Assembly (NCBI RefSeq): GCF_030817535.1
Contig: NZ_JAUSZL010000003.1
Coordinates: forward strand, 93,952 to 157,951
Direction of reading: 5' to 3'
DNA from: Streptomyces sp. V3I8
GTDB taxonomy: Bacteria; Actinomycetota; Actinomycetes; Streptomycetales; Streptomycetaceae
Length of the DNA: 64,000 nucleotides
In this document: positions 41,299-48,043 of the stretch, piece after piece
How positions within the stretch are numbered: position 1 is the stretch's first letter
How the letters are laid out: each line of letters starts with the position of its first letter
Program-made: the position numbers and the translations under genes
The notes under the pieces: generated by a model
Told to the model about the DNA's origin: nothing
Database searches by the model: none
The model's input: the letters and a program-made list of their open reading frames with translations, nothing else

Positions 41299-41483
41299 CT
41301 GCCATCACGCTCTCCAAGGACGGCTGTTGGCGCTGCGCCGCCGACAGGGCCAGGGCCGCGCTCGTGGGGGACGGGGTCGCGGACGACACGGCCGCCGTCC
41401 GCGCCGTCCTGTCGGCCGACGGCGCGCTCCCTGCGGGCCTGTACCGGGTCACCGGCCCTATCGACATCACCAGCCGCGAGTGA
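41295..41483 (+). CDS. Short protein matching the start of a pectate-lyase-like domain
   Basis: 62 aa. The stretch DGVADDTAAVRAVLSADGALPAGLYRVTGPI fits the entry motif of pectate-lyase-superfamily (tailspike-type) domains, where GDGVTDDT is followed by a P-x-G-x-Y strand. The rest of the beta helix is missing, so this is a remnant or a detached cap. It overlaps the preceding gene. Confidence 0.4.
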   Translation: MTAITLSKDGCWRCAADRARAALVGDGVADDTAAVRAVLSADGALPAGLYRVTGPIDITSRE

Positions 41484-41542
41484 TCATCTGGGGGCCGGGT
41501 TCCACCGCCCGGCCCCCACGCCGCCCCTGCAAGGAGAACGAC

Positions 41543-42106
41543 TTGACCGCCACCTCTGCTGAGCTGATCCGTATGGCCCGCCGCGCGCTGACCGTCGGGG
41601 AGATCGCCGCTGCAGCCCACATGCGCGCCGCCACGGTGCGCCGCCGCCTGCGCATCCTGGGCGTGCGGCCGGTCGACGGCCGCGCCCTGCGCCGCCCGGC
41701 CGCCGGAACGCTTCCTCGACCGGCCGGGGACCTGCCTCCGGCCGTCCGTGCGCTGCGGGAGGCCTCGTACTGGCCGGACGTGGTCCGTGACTACGCCGCC
41801 GGTGACTCCATGCGGGTCCTCGCCAGACGGTACGGGTGCAACCACATGACCATGAAGCACGCCCTCCACGACGACGAGGACGCGACGGTGCGCAAGGCGA
41901 CCGAGGGGATCGCCGTGCACGACGACCGGTCCGACCAGGCTTCCGCCATCCTGTACCGGCTTCGCGAGGGCGCGCTGGAGGAGGCCGCCGCGAAGCTGGG
42001 CGTGTCCTCGGCGCTGCTGCAGGAGGTCCTCGACGGGCAGGGTCTGCTGCCCCATGACCTCGACGCCGACGAGGAGTTCGGCTTCCCGGAAGATTCCGGG
42101 GTCTGA
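41543..42106 (+). CDS. Protein with two to three helix-turn-helix-like units
   Basis: 187 aa from TTG 41543, which has a well-placed AAGGAG; a downstream ATG is poorer. Residues 15-38 (LTVGEIAAAAHMRAATVRRRLRI), 82-107 (VVRDYAAGDSMRVLARRYGCNHMTMKHAL) and 145-165 (EEAAAKLGVSSALLQEVL) each fit an HTH. Multiple HTHs in one chain suggest binding of a repeated or palindromic site. This is a candidate regulator of the operator-promoters, without direct proof. Confidence 0.45.
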   Translation: MTATSAELIRMARRALTVGEIAAAAHMRAATVRRRLRILGVRPVDGRALRRPAAGTLPRPAGDLPPAVRALREASYWPDVVRDYAAGDSMRVLARRYGCNHMTMKHALHDDEDATVRKATEGIAVHDDRSDQASAILYRLREGALEEAAAKLGVSSALLQEVLDGQGLLPHDLDADEEFGFPEDSGV

Positions 42107-42119
42107 CCCCCTCAACCCG

Positions 42120-42149
42120 TACCCAGCGCACTGATCAGTGCGCTAGAGT
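42120..42149 (+). promoter_or_regulatory. Operator-promoter copy 14 (for 42188)
   Basis: -35 TACCCA (weak), spacer with CGCACT-GATC-AGTGCG, -10 TAGAGT. The leader is shorter than usual, ending in CAAGGAGAC. Confidence 0.65.
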
Positions 42150-42187
42150 GCGAGGGCTTCGCCCATTCATCAAGGAGACCCGCCACC

Positions 42188-42553
42188 ATGACGAACCCGG
42201 ATCCTTCCGCGCCGCCCACCGGCGAAGAGCGCGAGCCTCGCGAGGACAAGCTGCCCGACTGGGTCCAGCGCAAGCTGGCCCTGCTGCGCCAGCGGCTCGC
42301 CGACGAGCGCAGGACCAGCGCTGCCCTGCGCGGCGGCATCGAGGAGACCGACACCTTCATCGGGCACTACGACATCCGCCCCGACCAGCTGCTGGAGCCC
42401 GGCTCGGACATCACCTTCGTGCCCGACCTCGCTCGCCCGAACCAGACGATCAACTGCAAGATCGCCGAGGGCAGGCTGATCGTCCACGCGACGAACACCC
42501 TGGTCATCCGCCCCACCTACAACAACGGCCTCACCCTCGGACTGGAGAAGTGA
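42188..42553 (+). CDS. Small phage-type protein, DUF7239-like
   Basis: 121 aa. It has a charged KLPDWVQRKLALLRQRLADERR helix followed by a beta-rich C-terminal part (DITFVPDLARPNQTINCKIAEGRLIVHAT). The LPxW-helix and beta pattern resembles a small actinophage domain (DUF7239-like). Role unknown. It is followed by 42557 after three bases. Confidence 0.5.
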   Translation: MTNPDPSAPPTGEEREPREDKLPDWVQRKLALLRQRLADERRTSAALRGGIEETDTFIGHYDIRPDQLLEPGSDITFVPDLARPNQTINCKIAEGRLIVHATNTLVIRPTYNNGLTLGLEK

Positions 42554-42556
42554 CCT

Positions 42557-42955
42557 GTGCCCACCACGGCGACGCCCGTTGAGCGGGCGTCCGCGATCCT
42601 CAGCTCTGCCGGGTATGCCCGTGCCGTCACGGACGAGCGCGGCTACACCGTCTCGCCCGGCTGGTCCGTGACGGCAGACGGCGAAGGCAGAGGCGCTTTC
42701 GTGCAGGCCGAGCCGGTTGCTCTCACCGAGGAGCAGGGGCGTGCCCTGCAGGCCGCGCCTGATTTCGCCGCGCGTCAGGTGCTGGTCGACGAGCAGGGTG
42801 AGGAGCGGGCGCAGTGGGCCAGCGCCCAGCTCGCTGAGTACCGCCGTGCGCTTGAGGTGGAGGGCTGGTACGTACGGCACTTCGCGAGTCGCAGCGCCTG
42901 GAACATGGCTCTTGCCGCGTGGCCCGCCAAGGAGCCTGCAGAGAGGGGCAGCTGA
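42557..42955 (+). CDS. Hypothetical protein
   Basis: 132 aa from GTG 42557. Contains a short strand (GYARAVTDERGYTVSPGWSVTADG) and a helical C-terminus (LAEYRRALEVEGWYVRHF). No function recognised. Confidence 0.45.
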   Translation: MPTTATPVERASAILSSAGYARAVTDERGYTVSPGWSVTADGEGRGAFVQAEPVALTEEQGRALQAAPDFAARQVLVDEQGEERAQWASAQLAEYRRALEVEGWYVRHFASRSAWNMALAAWPAKEPAERGS

Positions 42956-42960
42956 CCCGC

Positions 42961-42990
42961 TAGACAACGCACTTGTCAGTGCGCTAGGTT
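42961..42990 (+). promoter_or_regulatory. Operator-promoter copy 15 (for 43128)
   Basis: -35 TAGACA, spacer with CGCACT-TGTC-AGTGCG, -10 TAGGTT. The leader to 43128 is long (about 140 bases) and unusually AT-mixed, so there may be additional control. The ATG is preceded by AAGGAG. Confidence 0.7.
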
Positions 42991-43127
42991 GTGGGCACCC
43001 CGCCAGCCCCACCCTCTGTTCCCCGCCATTTTCACGGGCGTTGGGGTCATTTCAGGGACAGCAGACCTAGCTCGGCGCCATGATGGCGCGCAGCAGTATC
43101 GATTACCCGCCAAGGAGAACGTTCACC

Positions 43128-43550
43128 ATGAAGGTGACCCGCCACACCGCCCTTTTCGCCGTCGCGCTGACTGCGCTGGCGCTGAGCGCCTGTGCCCCCG
43201 AGACCCCGGCCGCCGCGCCGACGAAGACCGTCACGGCCCCCGAGAAGTCGCCGGTGTCCGCCGACCCGGAGCCCGAGCCGACCGACGAGGAGCCGACCGC
43301 GTCCGAGCCGGAGTCCGAGGAGGGCGAGTTGCCCGACCTGACGGCCACGAAGACCCTCCAGGAGGCCCAGGACGCCGCGCAGGCGGCCGGGTTCTACGAG
43401 CTGGCCCCCGAGGTCGACGGGACCGGCCAGGGGCGTCTGCCGCTGTGGGACCGGGGCTGGGTCGTGTGCTCCCAGGAGCCCGAGCCGGGCGCGTACTCGA
43501 CCGGTACCACGGTCACGCTGACGGCGGTCAAGCAGGGCGAGTCCTGCTGA
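43128..43550 (+). CDS. Predicted lipoprotein with PASTA-like end
   Basis: 140 aa. A lipoprotein signal with a positively charged start, hydrophobic core and LSAC lipobox (Cys22) is followed by a Pro/Glu-rich linker. The end (TLQEAQDAAQAAGFYEL..QEPEPGAYSTGTTVTLTA) fits a PASTA-like repeat. The protein should be anchored in the outer face of the membrane. It could block superinfecting phages or bind cell wall; context only. Confidence 0.6.
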   Translation: MKVTRHTALFAVALTALALSACAPETPAAAPTKTVTAPEKSPVSADPEPEPTDEEPTASEPESEEGELPDLTATKTLQEAQDAAQAAGFYELAPEVDGTGQGRLPLWDRGWVVCSQEPEPGAYSTGTTVTLTAVKQGESC

Positions 43551-43562
43551 CCTGAGTCCGAC

Positions 43563-43598
43563 GGCCGCCGTGCCCCGGTGCGGCGGCCCCCTTTTTTC
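43563..43598 (+). terminator. Terminator with T-run
   Basis: GGCCGCC and GGCGGCC arms followed by CCCCCTTTTTTCTC, the classical intrinsic terminator shape. Confidence 0.7.
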
Positions 43599-43631
43599 TC
43601 CACCTCGACCCGCCACGAGGAGCACCACCCG

Positions 43632-43847
43632 ATGATCCGCCGTCTCGGCGTTGTCTCTGCCGTAACCCTTGCCTGTGCCACGGCCGCCACGAGCGTTTTC
43701 CACCTCGTGTTCGGTTCGTTCCTGGGGCCCGCTGAGGGCTCCTCCATCCACTGGGGCTTCACCCGCCTGTTCTTCCTCGGCGCGCTGTTCGTCTTCGCGC
43801 CGGGGGCCCTGTCCGCCGAGTTCCTCCGTAAGGACGTGAAGTCATGA
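43632..43847 (+). CDS. Small two-segment membrane protein
   Basis: 71 aa. Two hydrophobic segments (about residues 8-25 and 45-62) with a short outer loop. It overlaps the next gene by 4 bases (ATGA). No domain recognised. Confidence 0.5.
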   Translation: MIRRLGVVSAVTLACATAATSVFHLVFGSFLGPAEGSSIHWGFTRLFFLGALFVFAPGALSAEFLRKDVKS

Positions 43848-44155
43848 CGCAGCCTCTGACCATGCAGGACGCCGAGGCGATGGGCGTGCCCGCCTGCTTC
43901 TCCCTGGAGTACGCCTTCCACGAGGGCAACGGGACGCTTCCGCCGTACGCGGGGCCCGTCTACCCGGACTTCAACCGTGAGGACGTCGACTACGGCGACC
44001 CGGGGGACAACGGGTTCCCGGTCGCCGAGCCGGTGAAGGCCCCGGCGCTGCTGTCCTTCGAGGACCTGGGGATGCCCCCGGGCTTCGCGCCGCACGAGCC
44101 GGGGTGCTGGGACTTCCACTCCCCGGCCGTGCTGCCCTGCCCGCCGCCGTTCTGA
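43844..44155 (+). CDS. Small Pro-rich protein
   Basis: 103 aa with three Cys, no signal peptide and a Pro-rich C-terminus (LPCPPPF). The middle (GNGTLPPYAGPVYPDFNREDVDYGDPGDNG) is beta-turn rich. Possibly a phage structural or host-interaction protein. Unrecognised. Confidence 0.4.
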   Translation: MTQPLTMQDAEAMGVPACFSLEYAFHEGNGTLPPYAGPVYPDFNREDVDYGDPGDNGFPVAEPVKAPALLSFEDLGMPPGFAPHEPGCWDFHSPAVLPCPPPF

Positions 44156-44258
44156 GTGTCGGCCTGCTCCTGCCCGAAGCCGGGGCCCCGGGATCACACC
44201 GGGAGCAGGCGCCATGCGTATCCGCGCAGCTGCCACCACGCTTTCGAGGGGAACCCTC

Positions 44259-44729
44259 ATGAAGGTCACCCGCCTTAACCGCCACATCTTTGCTCCTGTC
44301 GCCGCTGTCGCCGCGCTGTCGCTGAGCGCGTGCGAGCTGACGACCGACGACGCGAGGCCCGTCGTGTCCTCGCCTACGCCGGTGCGGTACACCGGGATGG
44401 ACATCGCCAGGAAGCTCGCGCAGGTGACCGGCGTGAAGTCGCTGGGGAACCTGGCCGACAAGACGGGAACCTGCGCCTCCGACGAGGGCAACGGGTGCGA
44501 GCGGCTGATCACCACCGACACCGTGAGCGTGTACGAGTTCGCGGTGTCGTCGATGGCCGGGCGCTGGGTGAAGAAGATGCGCGAGCGGGACAACTGGCAG
44601 CAGGCCGACTGGCGGCAGGTCGGCCGGTTCGCGCTCGCCTTCACCGAGCGCGACCAGGCTCAGACGCCCAAGGAGCGGCGCGACAGCCTGGAGACCGCTC
44701 TGCTGAACCTGGCCCGCGAAGAGGCCTGA
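44259..44729 (+). CDS. Predicted lipoprotein
   Basis: 156 aa from ATG 44259 with GAGGGG; ATG 44214 lacks a site. Signal peptide with LSAC lipobox (Cys26), then a helical domain with Cys pair CASDEGNGC. The length suits a surface-exposed protein. It is the second lipoprotein within 1.6 kb. Confidence 0.6.
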   Translation: MKVTRLNRHIFAPVAAVAALSLSACELTTDDARPVVSSPTPVRYTGMDIARKLAQVTGVKSLGNLADKTGTCASDEGNGCERLITTDTVSVYEFAVSSMAGRWVKKMRERDNWQQADWRQVGRFALAFTERDQAQTPKERRDSLETALLNLAREEA

Positions 44730-44774
44730 CCCGCGATACTCCCACCCATCCGCCACACACCCTCAGGGGGAACC

Positions 44775-45269
44775 ATGAACGCTCCGTACACGCCTCCCGT
44801 CCCGCCCCACCGTCCCTCGCAGGACGCGCGCCCCCTGCACAAGCGCAAGCGCGTGTGGGTGGGCGGGTTCGCCCTGGTGACGCTGGGGGCCACGCTGGTG
44901 GCCGCCGGTGACTCCTCGTCGACCGCGACCGCTTCGCCGAAGGCGACCGTGACCGTCACCGCGACGGCCACGGCGACCGCCACGGCGACGGCGAAGCCCG
45001 AGCCCGCCGCCACGGTGACGAAGACCGCCAAGGCCAAGCCCGCGCCCACGGTCACCGTCACCAGGACCGCCCAGGCCGCCGGGTCCGGCACCACCGGCGG
45101 CTCCGGCAGCAGCGGAGGCAGCTCCACGACCGGCGGGGGCAGCTCCAGCACCTACTACGCCAACTGCACCGCCGCCCGCGCCGCCGGGGCCGCGCCGATC
45201 CGCCGGGGCGAGCCCGGCTACGGCTCCCACCTCGACCGTGACGGCGACGGCATCGGCTGCGACAGCTGA
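44775..45269 (+). CDS. Membrane-anchored Excalibur-domain protein
   Basis: 164 aa. A basic cytoplasmic stretch precedes one transmembrane segment at about 27-45, then a Thr/Ala/Lys and Gly/Ser-rich linker. The C-terminus is an Excalibur domain: YYANCTAARAAG..GEPGYGSHLDRDGDGIGCD. That is the calcium-binding signature with two Cys and a DxDxDG loop. It probably works outside the cell. Confidence 0.75.
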   Translation: MNAPYTPPVPPHRPSQDARPLHKRKRVWVGGFALVTLGATLVAAGDSSSTATASPKATVTVTATATATATATAKPEPAATVTKTAKAKPAPTVTVTRTAQAAGSGTTGGSGSSGGSSTTGGGSSSTYYANCTAARAAGAAPIRRGEPGYGSHLDRDGDGIGCDS

Positions 45270-45279
45270 CCAGCCCGCC

Positions 45280-45310
45280 GGGTGCCCGCGCTACGACAGC
45301 GCGGGCGCCC
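45280..45310 (+). terminator. Terminator
   Basis: GGGTGCCCGCGCT and AGCGCGGGCGCCC arms with a 5-base loop, after the Excalibur gene. Confidence 0.55.
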
Positions 45311-45335
45311 GGCCTGTCCGGAGGAGCACCCGCCC

Positions 45336-45509
45336 ATGGCCGCACACGAGCCCGCGATCATCTACGACCTTGCCGACCCCGAGCGCATCGCTCCGCCGTC
45401 GGAGGTCTGCAGCACCTGCAGTGACATTCCCGGAGGCCGTCTGGTCCCCGCACCATTCTGCCCCAAGTCCAAGACTCAGCTCGCCCCCGCCTCCTGGGAA
45501 GAAAACTGA
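45336..45509 (+). CDS. Small Cys-containing protein
   Basis: 57 aa from ATG 45336 with a GGAGGAGC site. It contains CSTC and a later Cys (PFCPKS), a possible three-Cys zinc site. The gene at 45512 starts 2 bases after its stop. Confidence 0.45.
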   Translation: MAAHEPAIIYDLADPERIAPPSEVCSTCSDIPGGRLVPAPFCPKSKTQLAPASWEEN

Positions 45510-45511
45510 TC

Positions 45512-46186
45512 ATGACCAGCACCGACGAATTCCTTGCCCTGACCGTCACCCGTGCCGACGGCGGCGTCGTCCGCATCGGGCCGATCGGCTTCCTGCACAT
45601 CGCCGAGCAGATGGTGAGCGCCTTCGCCACCATGGCGGGCAACACGACCGGCGCGGCCGGAGCCTCGTACGTGATCGCCCCTTACGAGCCCAGGGACGGC
45701 GAGACGTACCTGCCGCTGGTGCCCGTCAACGCCAGCGTGCTTGCCGAACTGGCGGACGACGAGGCCGAGGGCTCCGAGGCGCCGTTCCCGGGCCTGTGGT
45801 CCCGCCTGCACGCCCAGCACGGCTATGAGACGGCGCAGAAGGTGTGGAAGGCCGCGTGCATCCTCATGGACGGGCCGCCGGAGGAGAGCAGCGAAGCCGA
45901 CAAGGTCGTCGTGCGCCTGCCCCGCGCGCTCGCCGAGATGGTGGCGGCCGTCGTCGACTCGCACATGGAGGAGTACCCGGTCGACGATGAGTGGGGGCTG
46001 ATCGAGGCCGTGCGGCAGCTGGACCCCGAGCGGGGCGCCACCATGTACCGGGAGCACCGCTACTTCGTCAACGGCGGCGCGGTCCTCGACCGCGTCGAGA
46101 AGGTGGAGATCGAGAGCGAGTTCGCCGACTCGGACGCGGCTCGGGCCTGGATCAAGGAGCACGGCAAGACCTCCGGCGACTCCTAG
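45512..46186 (+). CDS. Hypothetical protein
   Basis: 224 aa. Mixed helix/strand composition with no domain recognised. The middle has a helical WSRLHAQHGYETAQKVWKAACI region. Its stop TAG is the first three bases of the -35 TAGACA of copy 16, so the gene runs right into the next promoter. Confidence 0.45.
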   Translation: MTSTDEFLALTVTRADGGVVRIGPIGFLHIAEQMVSAFATMAGNTTGAAGASYVIAPYEPRDGETYLPLVPVNASVLAELADDEAEGSEAPFPGLWSRLHAQHGYETAQKVWKAACILMDGPPEESSEADKVVVRLPRALAEMVAAVVDSHMEEYPVDDEWGLIEAVRQLDPERGATMYREHRYFVNGGAVLDRVEKVEIESEFADSDAARAWIKEHGKTSGDS

Positions 46187-46213
46187 ACAGCGCACTGATC
46201 AGTGCGCTAGGTT
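46184..46213 (+). promoter_or_regulatory. Operator-promoter copy 16 (for 46254)
   Basis: -35 TAGACA (overlaps the upstream stop), spacer with CGCACT-GATC-AGTGCG, -10 TAGGTT, then a CAAGGAGAGC site. Confidence 0.75.
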
Positions 46214-46253
46214 TGCCTCATCAGTCCGCAGCCCGCCAAGGAGAGCTGAAGCC

Positions 46254-46607
46254 ATGACCGATACCGGCCAGAAGAGCCTGGACGAGCGCTACCCCGAGCA
46301 CGCCAAGCAGAGCAAGATCATCGATAAGTCGCAGGCGGTCTTCGAGTTCCTGGAGTGGGCGCAGGAGAAGGAGTTCCTGTTCGGGCAGGAGATCAAGAGC
46401 GAGCGTCTGACCGCCAGCGAGGGCGCGGACAGCGCCGAGCGCCACGCGGTATCGCTGGGCAACCTCGCACAGGACTCCATGTTTTTCCGGGAGGTTTCCC
46501 GCAGCGAGCTGGAGAAGCTGGTGGCCGAGCACTTCGGGATCAACCTCACGGTCATCGAGGCGGAAAAGCAGCAGATGCTGGAAGACCTGCGGTCGGCGAA
46601 CCGGTGA
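46254..46607 (+). CDS. Helical hypothetical protein
   Basis: 117 aa, acidic and helical (SQAVFEFLEWAQEKEFLFGQEI..REVSRSELEKLVAEHFGINLTVIEAEK). It resembles small phage proteins made of helices with an aromatic core, such as DNA-binding adaptors. It overlaps the GTG of 46604. Confidence 0.45.
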   Translation: MTDTGQKSLDERYPEHAKQSKIIDKSQAVFEFLEWAQEKEFLFGQEIKSERLTASEGADSAERHAVSLGNLAQDSMFFREVSRSELEKLVAEHFGINLTVIEAEKQQMLEDLRSANR

Positions 46608-47056
46608 CCGCCCTCCGCGTCCATGAGCGGGACCTGGACCGGGTCCAGGTGATGATGGTCGCCGCGCACATCGGCGCGGACGGGGCCGACAAGACCGACA
46701 GCGGCTGGCGCTTCAAGTGCCCCGCGTGCAAGGCGTGGGACTTCGGGCCGAACGGCTCCCTGGTCACGGCCGTGACCCTGTACGCGGAGAGCGGGTACCT
46801 GCCCTCCGGGGTGCTGCTGGGCGGGGTCTGCATGAGCTGCGAGCACATCACGACTCCGGAGCCCCGCGAGATCGAGGACGAGGCCTACGACCGCCCCAGT
46901 CGCGCCGGGCAGCGGCGCAACCGGCGCGGCGAGACGTTCGAGGAGGCGTGGGCCCGCTGGTTCGCGGAGAACCCGAAGGTGCTGGCGTCCTACAACCACC
47001 AGAGCGGCTACTGGCCGTACGAGCCGCCCGAGCAGCCGGAGGCCACCTCGTTGTGA
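46604..47056 (+). CDS. Zinc-ribbon-like hypothetical protein
   Basis: 150 aa from GTG overlapping the previous stop. RFKCPACKAW and GVCMSC form two Cys pairs, then an Arg-rich region and an aromatic-rich end (EAWARWFAENPKVLASYNHQSGYW). Probably a zinc-stabilised adaptor of unknown role. Ends at the palindrome variant 47054. Confidence 0.5.
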   Translation: MTALRVHERDLDRVQVMMVAAHIGADGADKTDSGWRFKCPACKAWDFGPNGSLVTAVTLYAESGYLPSGVLLGGVCMSCEHITTPEPREIEDEAYDRPSRAGQRRNRRGETFEEAWARWFAENPKVLASYNHQSGYWPYEPPEQPEATSL

Positions 47057-47068
47057 CGTCGTGACGTC
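47054..47068. promoter_or_regulatory. GACGTC-GT-GACGTC palindrome variant, copy 3
   Basis: TGACGTCGTGACGTC differs by one base from the other copies. It overlaps the stop of 46604-47056 and precedes operator-promoter copy 17. Confidence 0.4.
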
Positions 47069-47084
47069 TTTCACTCCGAACCCC

Positions 47085-47114
47085 ACCCCAACGCACTAAT
47101 CAGTGCGCTAGGGT
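47085..47114 (+). promoter_or_regulatory. Operator-promoter copy 17 (for 47164)
   Basis: Weak -35 ACCCCA, spacer with CGCACT-AATC-AGTGCG, -10 TAGGGT. Arms GAACCCCACCC (47078-47088) and GGGTGGGGTTC (47111-47121) flank it and form a long outer stem. Confidence 0.65.
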
Positions 47115-47163
47115 GGGGTTCGTCGCGTTGACCTCTTGACCCGCCACGAGAGGAAGTCCCGCC

Positions 47164-47412
47164 ATGCCCGAGCAGTCCGAAGTCACCGTCGTCCGCCTGG
47201 GCGACACCATCCGCCTCACCCACGCCCGCGCCGACGGCGGCGAGCTGCAGATGTCTCTGACCAGGGGCGCCGAGCGCACCACGTCCGTCTACGCCGTGAC
47301 CGACGCCGACGGCCGCCTGCGGACGATGTCCGCCCGCTCCTGGGTCAACTCGGGCGCGGAGCCCGAGCTGGGCAGCGTGATGCGCCGGGCGCTGGAGCAG
47401 GCCGACGCGTGA
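47164..47412 (+). CDS. Small beta-rich protein
   Basis: 82 aa from ATG 47164. Five or six strands with short turns (VTVVRLGDTIRLTHA, GELQMSLTRG, SVYAVTDADG). No domain recognised. Confidence 0.5.
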   Translation: MPEQSEVTVVRLGDTIRLTHARADGGELQMSLTRGAERTTSVYAVTDADGRLRTMSARSWVNSGAEPELGSVMRRALEQADA

Positions 47413-47413
47413 C

Positions 47414-47443
47414 TACCTAGCGCACTACTCGGTGCGCTAGGGT
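47414..47443 (+). promoter_or_regulatory. Operator-promoter copy 18 (for 47477), most diverged
   Basis: -35 TACCTA, spacer with CGCACT-ACTC-GGTGCG (one mismatch in the right arm), -10 TAGGGT. It is the last copy seen on the plus strand. Confidence 0.55.
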
Positions 47444-47476
47444 GGCCATCCCGCCCAGAGAAGGAGTGCATTTCCC

Positions 47477-48043
47477 GTGGAGAAAGCCAACATCAGGCCC
47501 GGCGACTTCTACGCCGTGAAGCGGGCCGACCGCCTCATCGTGCCTGCGCTGGTGCTGAGCAATCGTCTGTGGGACCGCCTCCCCGAGGGCGCGGACTTCG
47601 TCTATCGTCCCGCCGACAGGAACGAACGCTGGGCGACCACCCTCGACCGCCAGACGGGGGCCCGCCGGGGCATCCCCGCCGTCTTCCCCCGGCCGGGCAA
47701 GAACGTCCCGCGCAGCGTGCTCATCCCGGCGCTGGCCCGCCTGTCCGCGCGGGCCGGGGAGCTTGGGCTCCTCGGCGACGACGCGGGAGAGGCCGCCGTG
47801 GCCGCGCTGCGCGAGTCCATCGAGGAGCCCCTGCTCATCGACGTCGTGTCCGACTCCAAGATCATCACGCCGTGGACGAATCACGTCACCGGCGAGAACC
47901 TGCACAGCTGCCCCGAAGAGGACTGCGGCGCCGACGTCACCATGAACGCCGCCAGCCGGATGCGCGCGCACCGCATGCGAAACGGGGCGCCCTGCCCCCG
48001 CTCGAACACCGCACTGACCAAAGAGGAACGAAATGCACCCTGA
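47477..48043 (+). CDS. Hypothetical protein with C-terminal zinc site
   Basis: 188 aa from GTG 47477. A beta-rich N-terminal domain (IRPGDFYAVKRADRLIVPALVLS), then a helical middle and a C-terminal HSCPEEDCGADV..HRMRNGAPC zinc-ribbon-like Cys/His set. It overlaps the next gene by 11 bases. No function recognised. Confidence 0.5.
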   Translation: MEKANIRPGDFYAVKRADRLIVPALVLSNRLWDRLPEGADFVYRPADRNERWATTLDRQTGARRGIPAVFPRPGKNVPRSVLIPALARLSARAGELGLLGDDAGEAAVAALRESIEEPLLIDVVSDSKIITPWTNHVTGENLHSCPEEDCGADVTMNAASRMRAHRMRNGAPCPRSNTALTKEERNAP

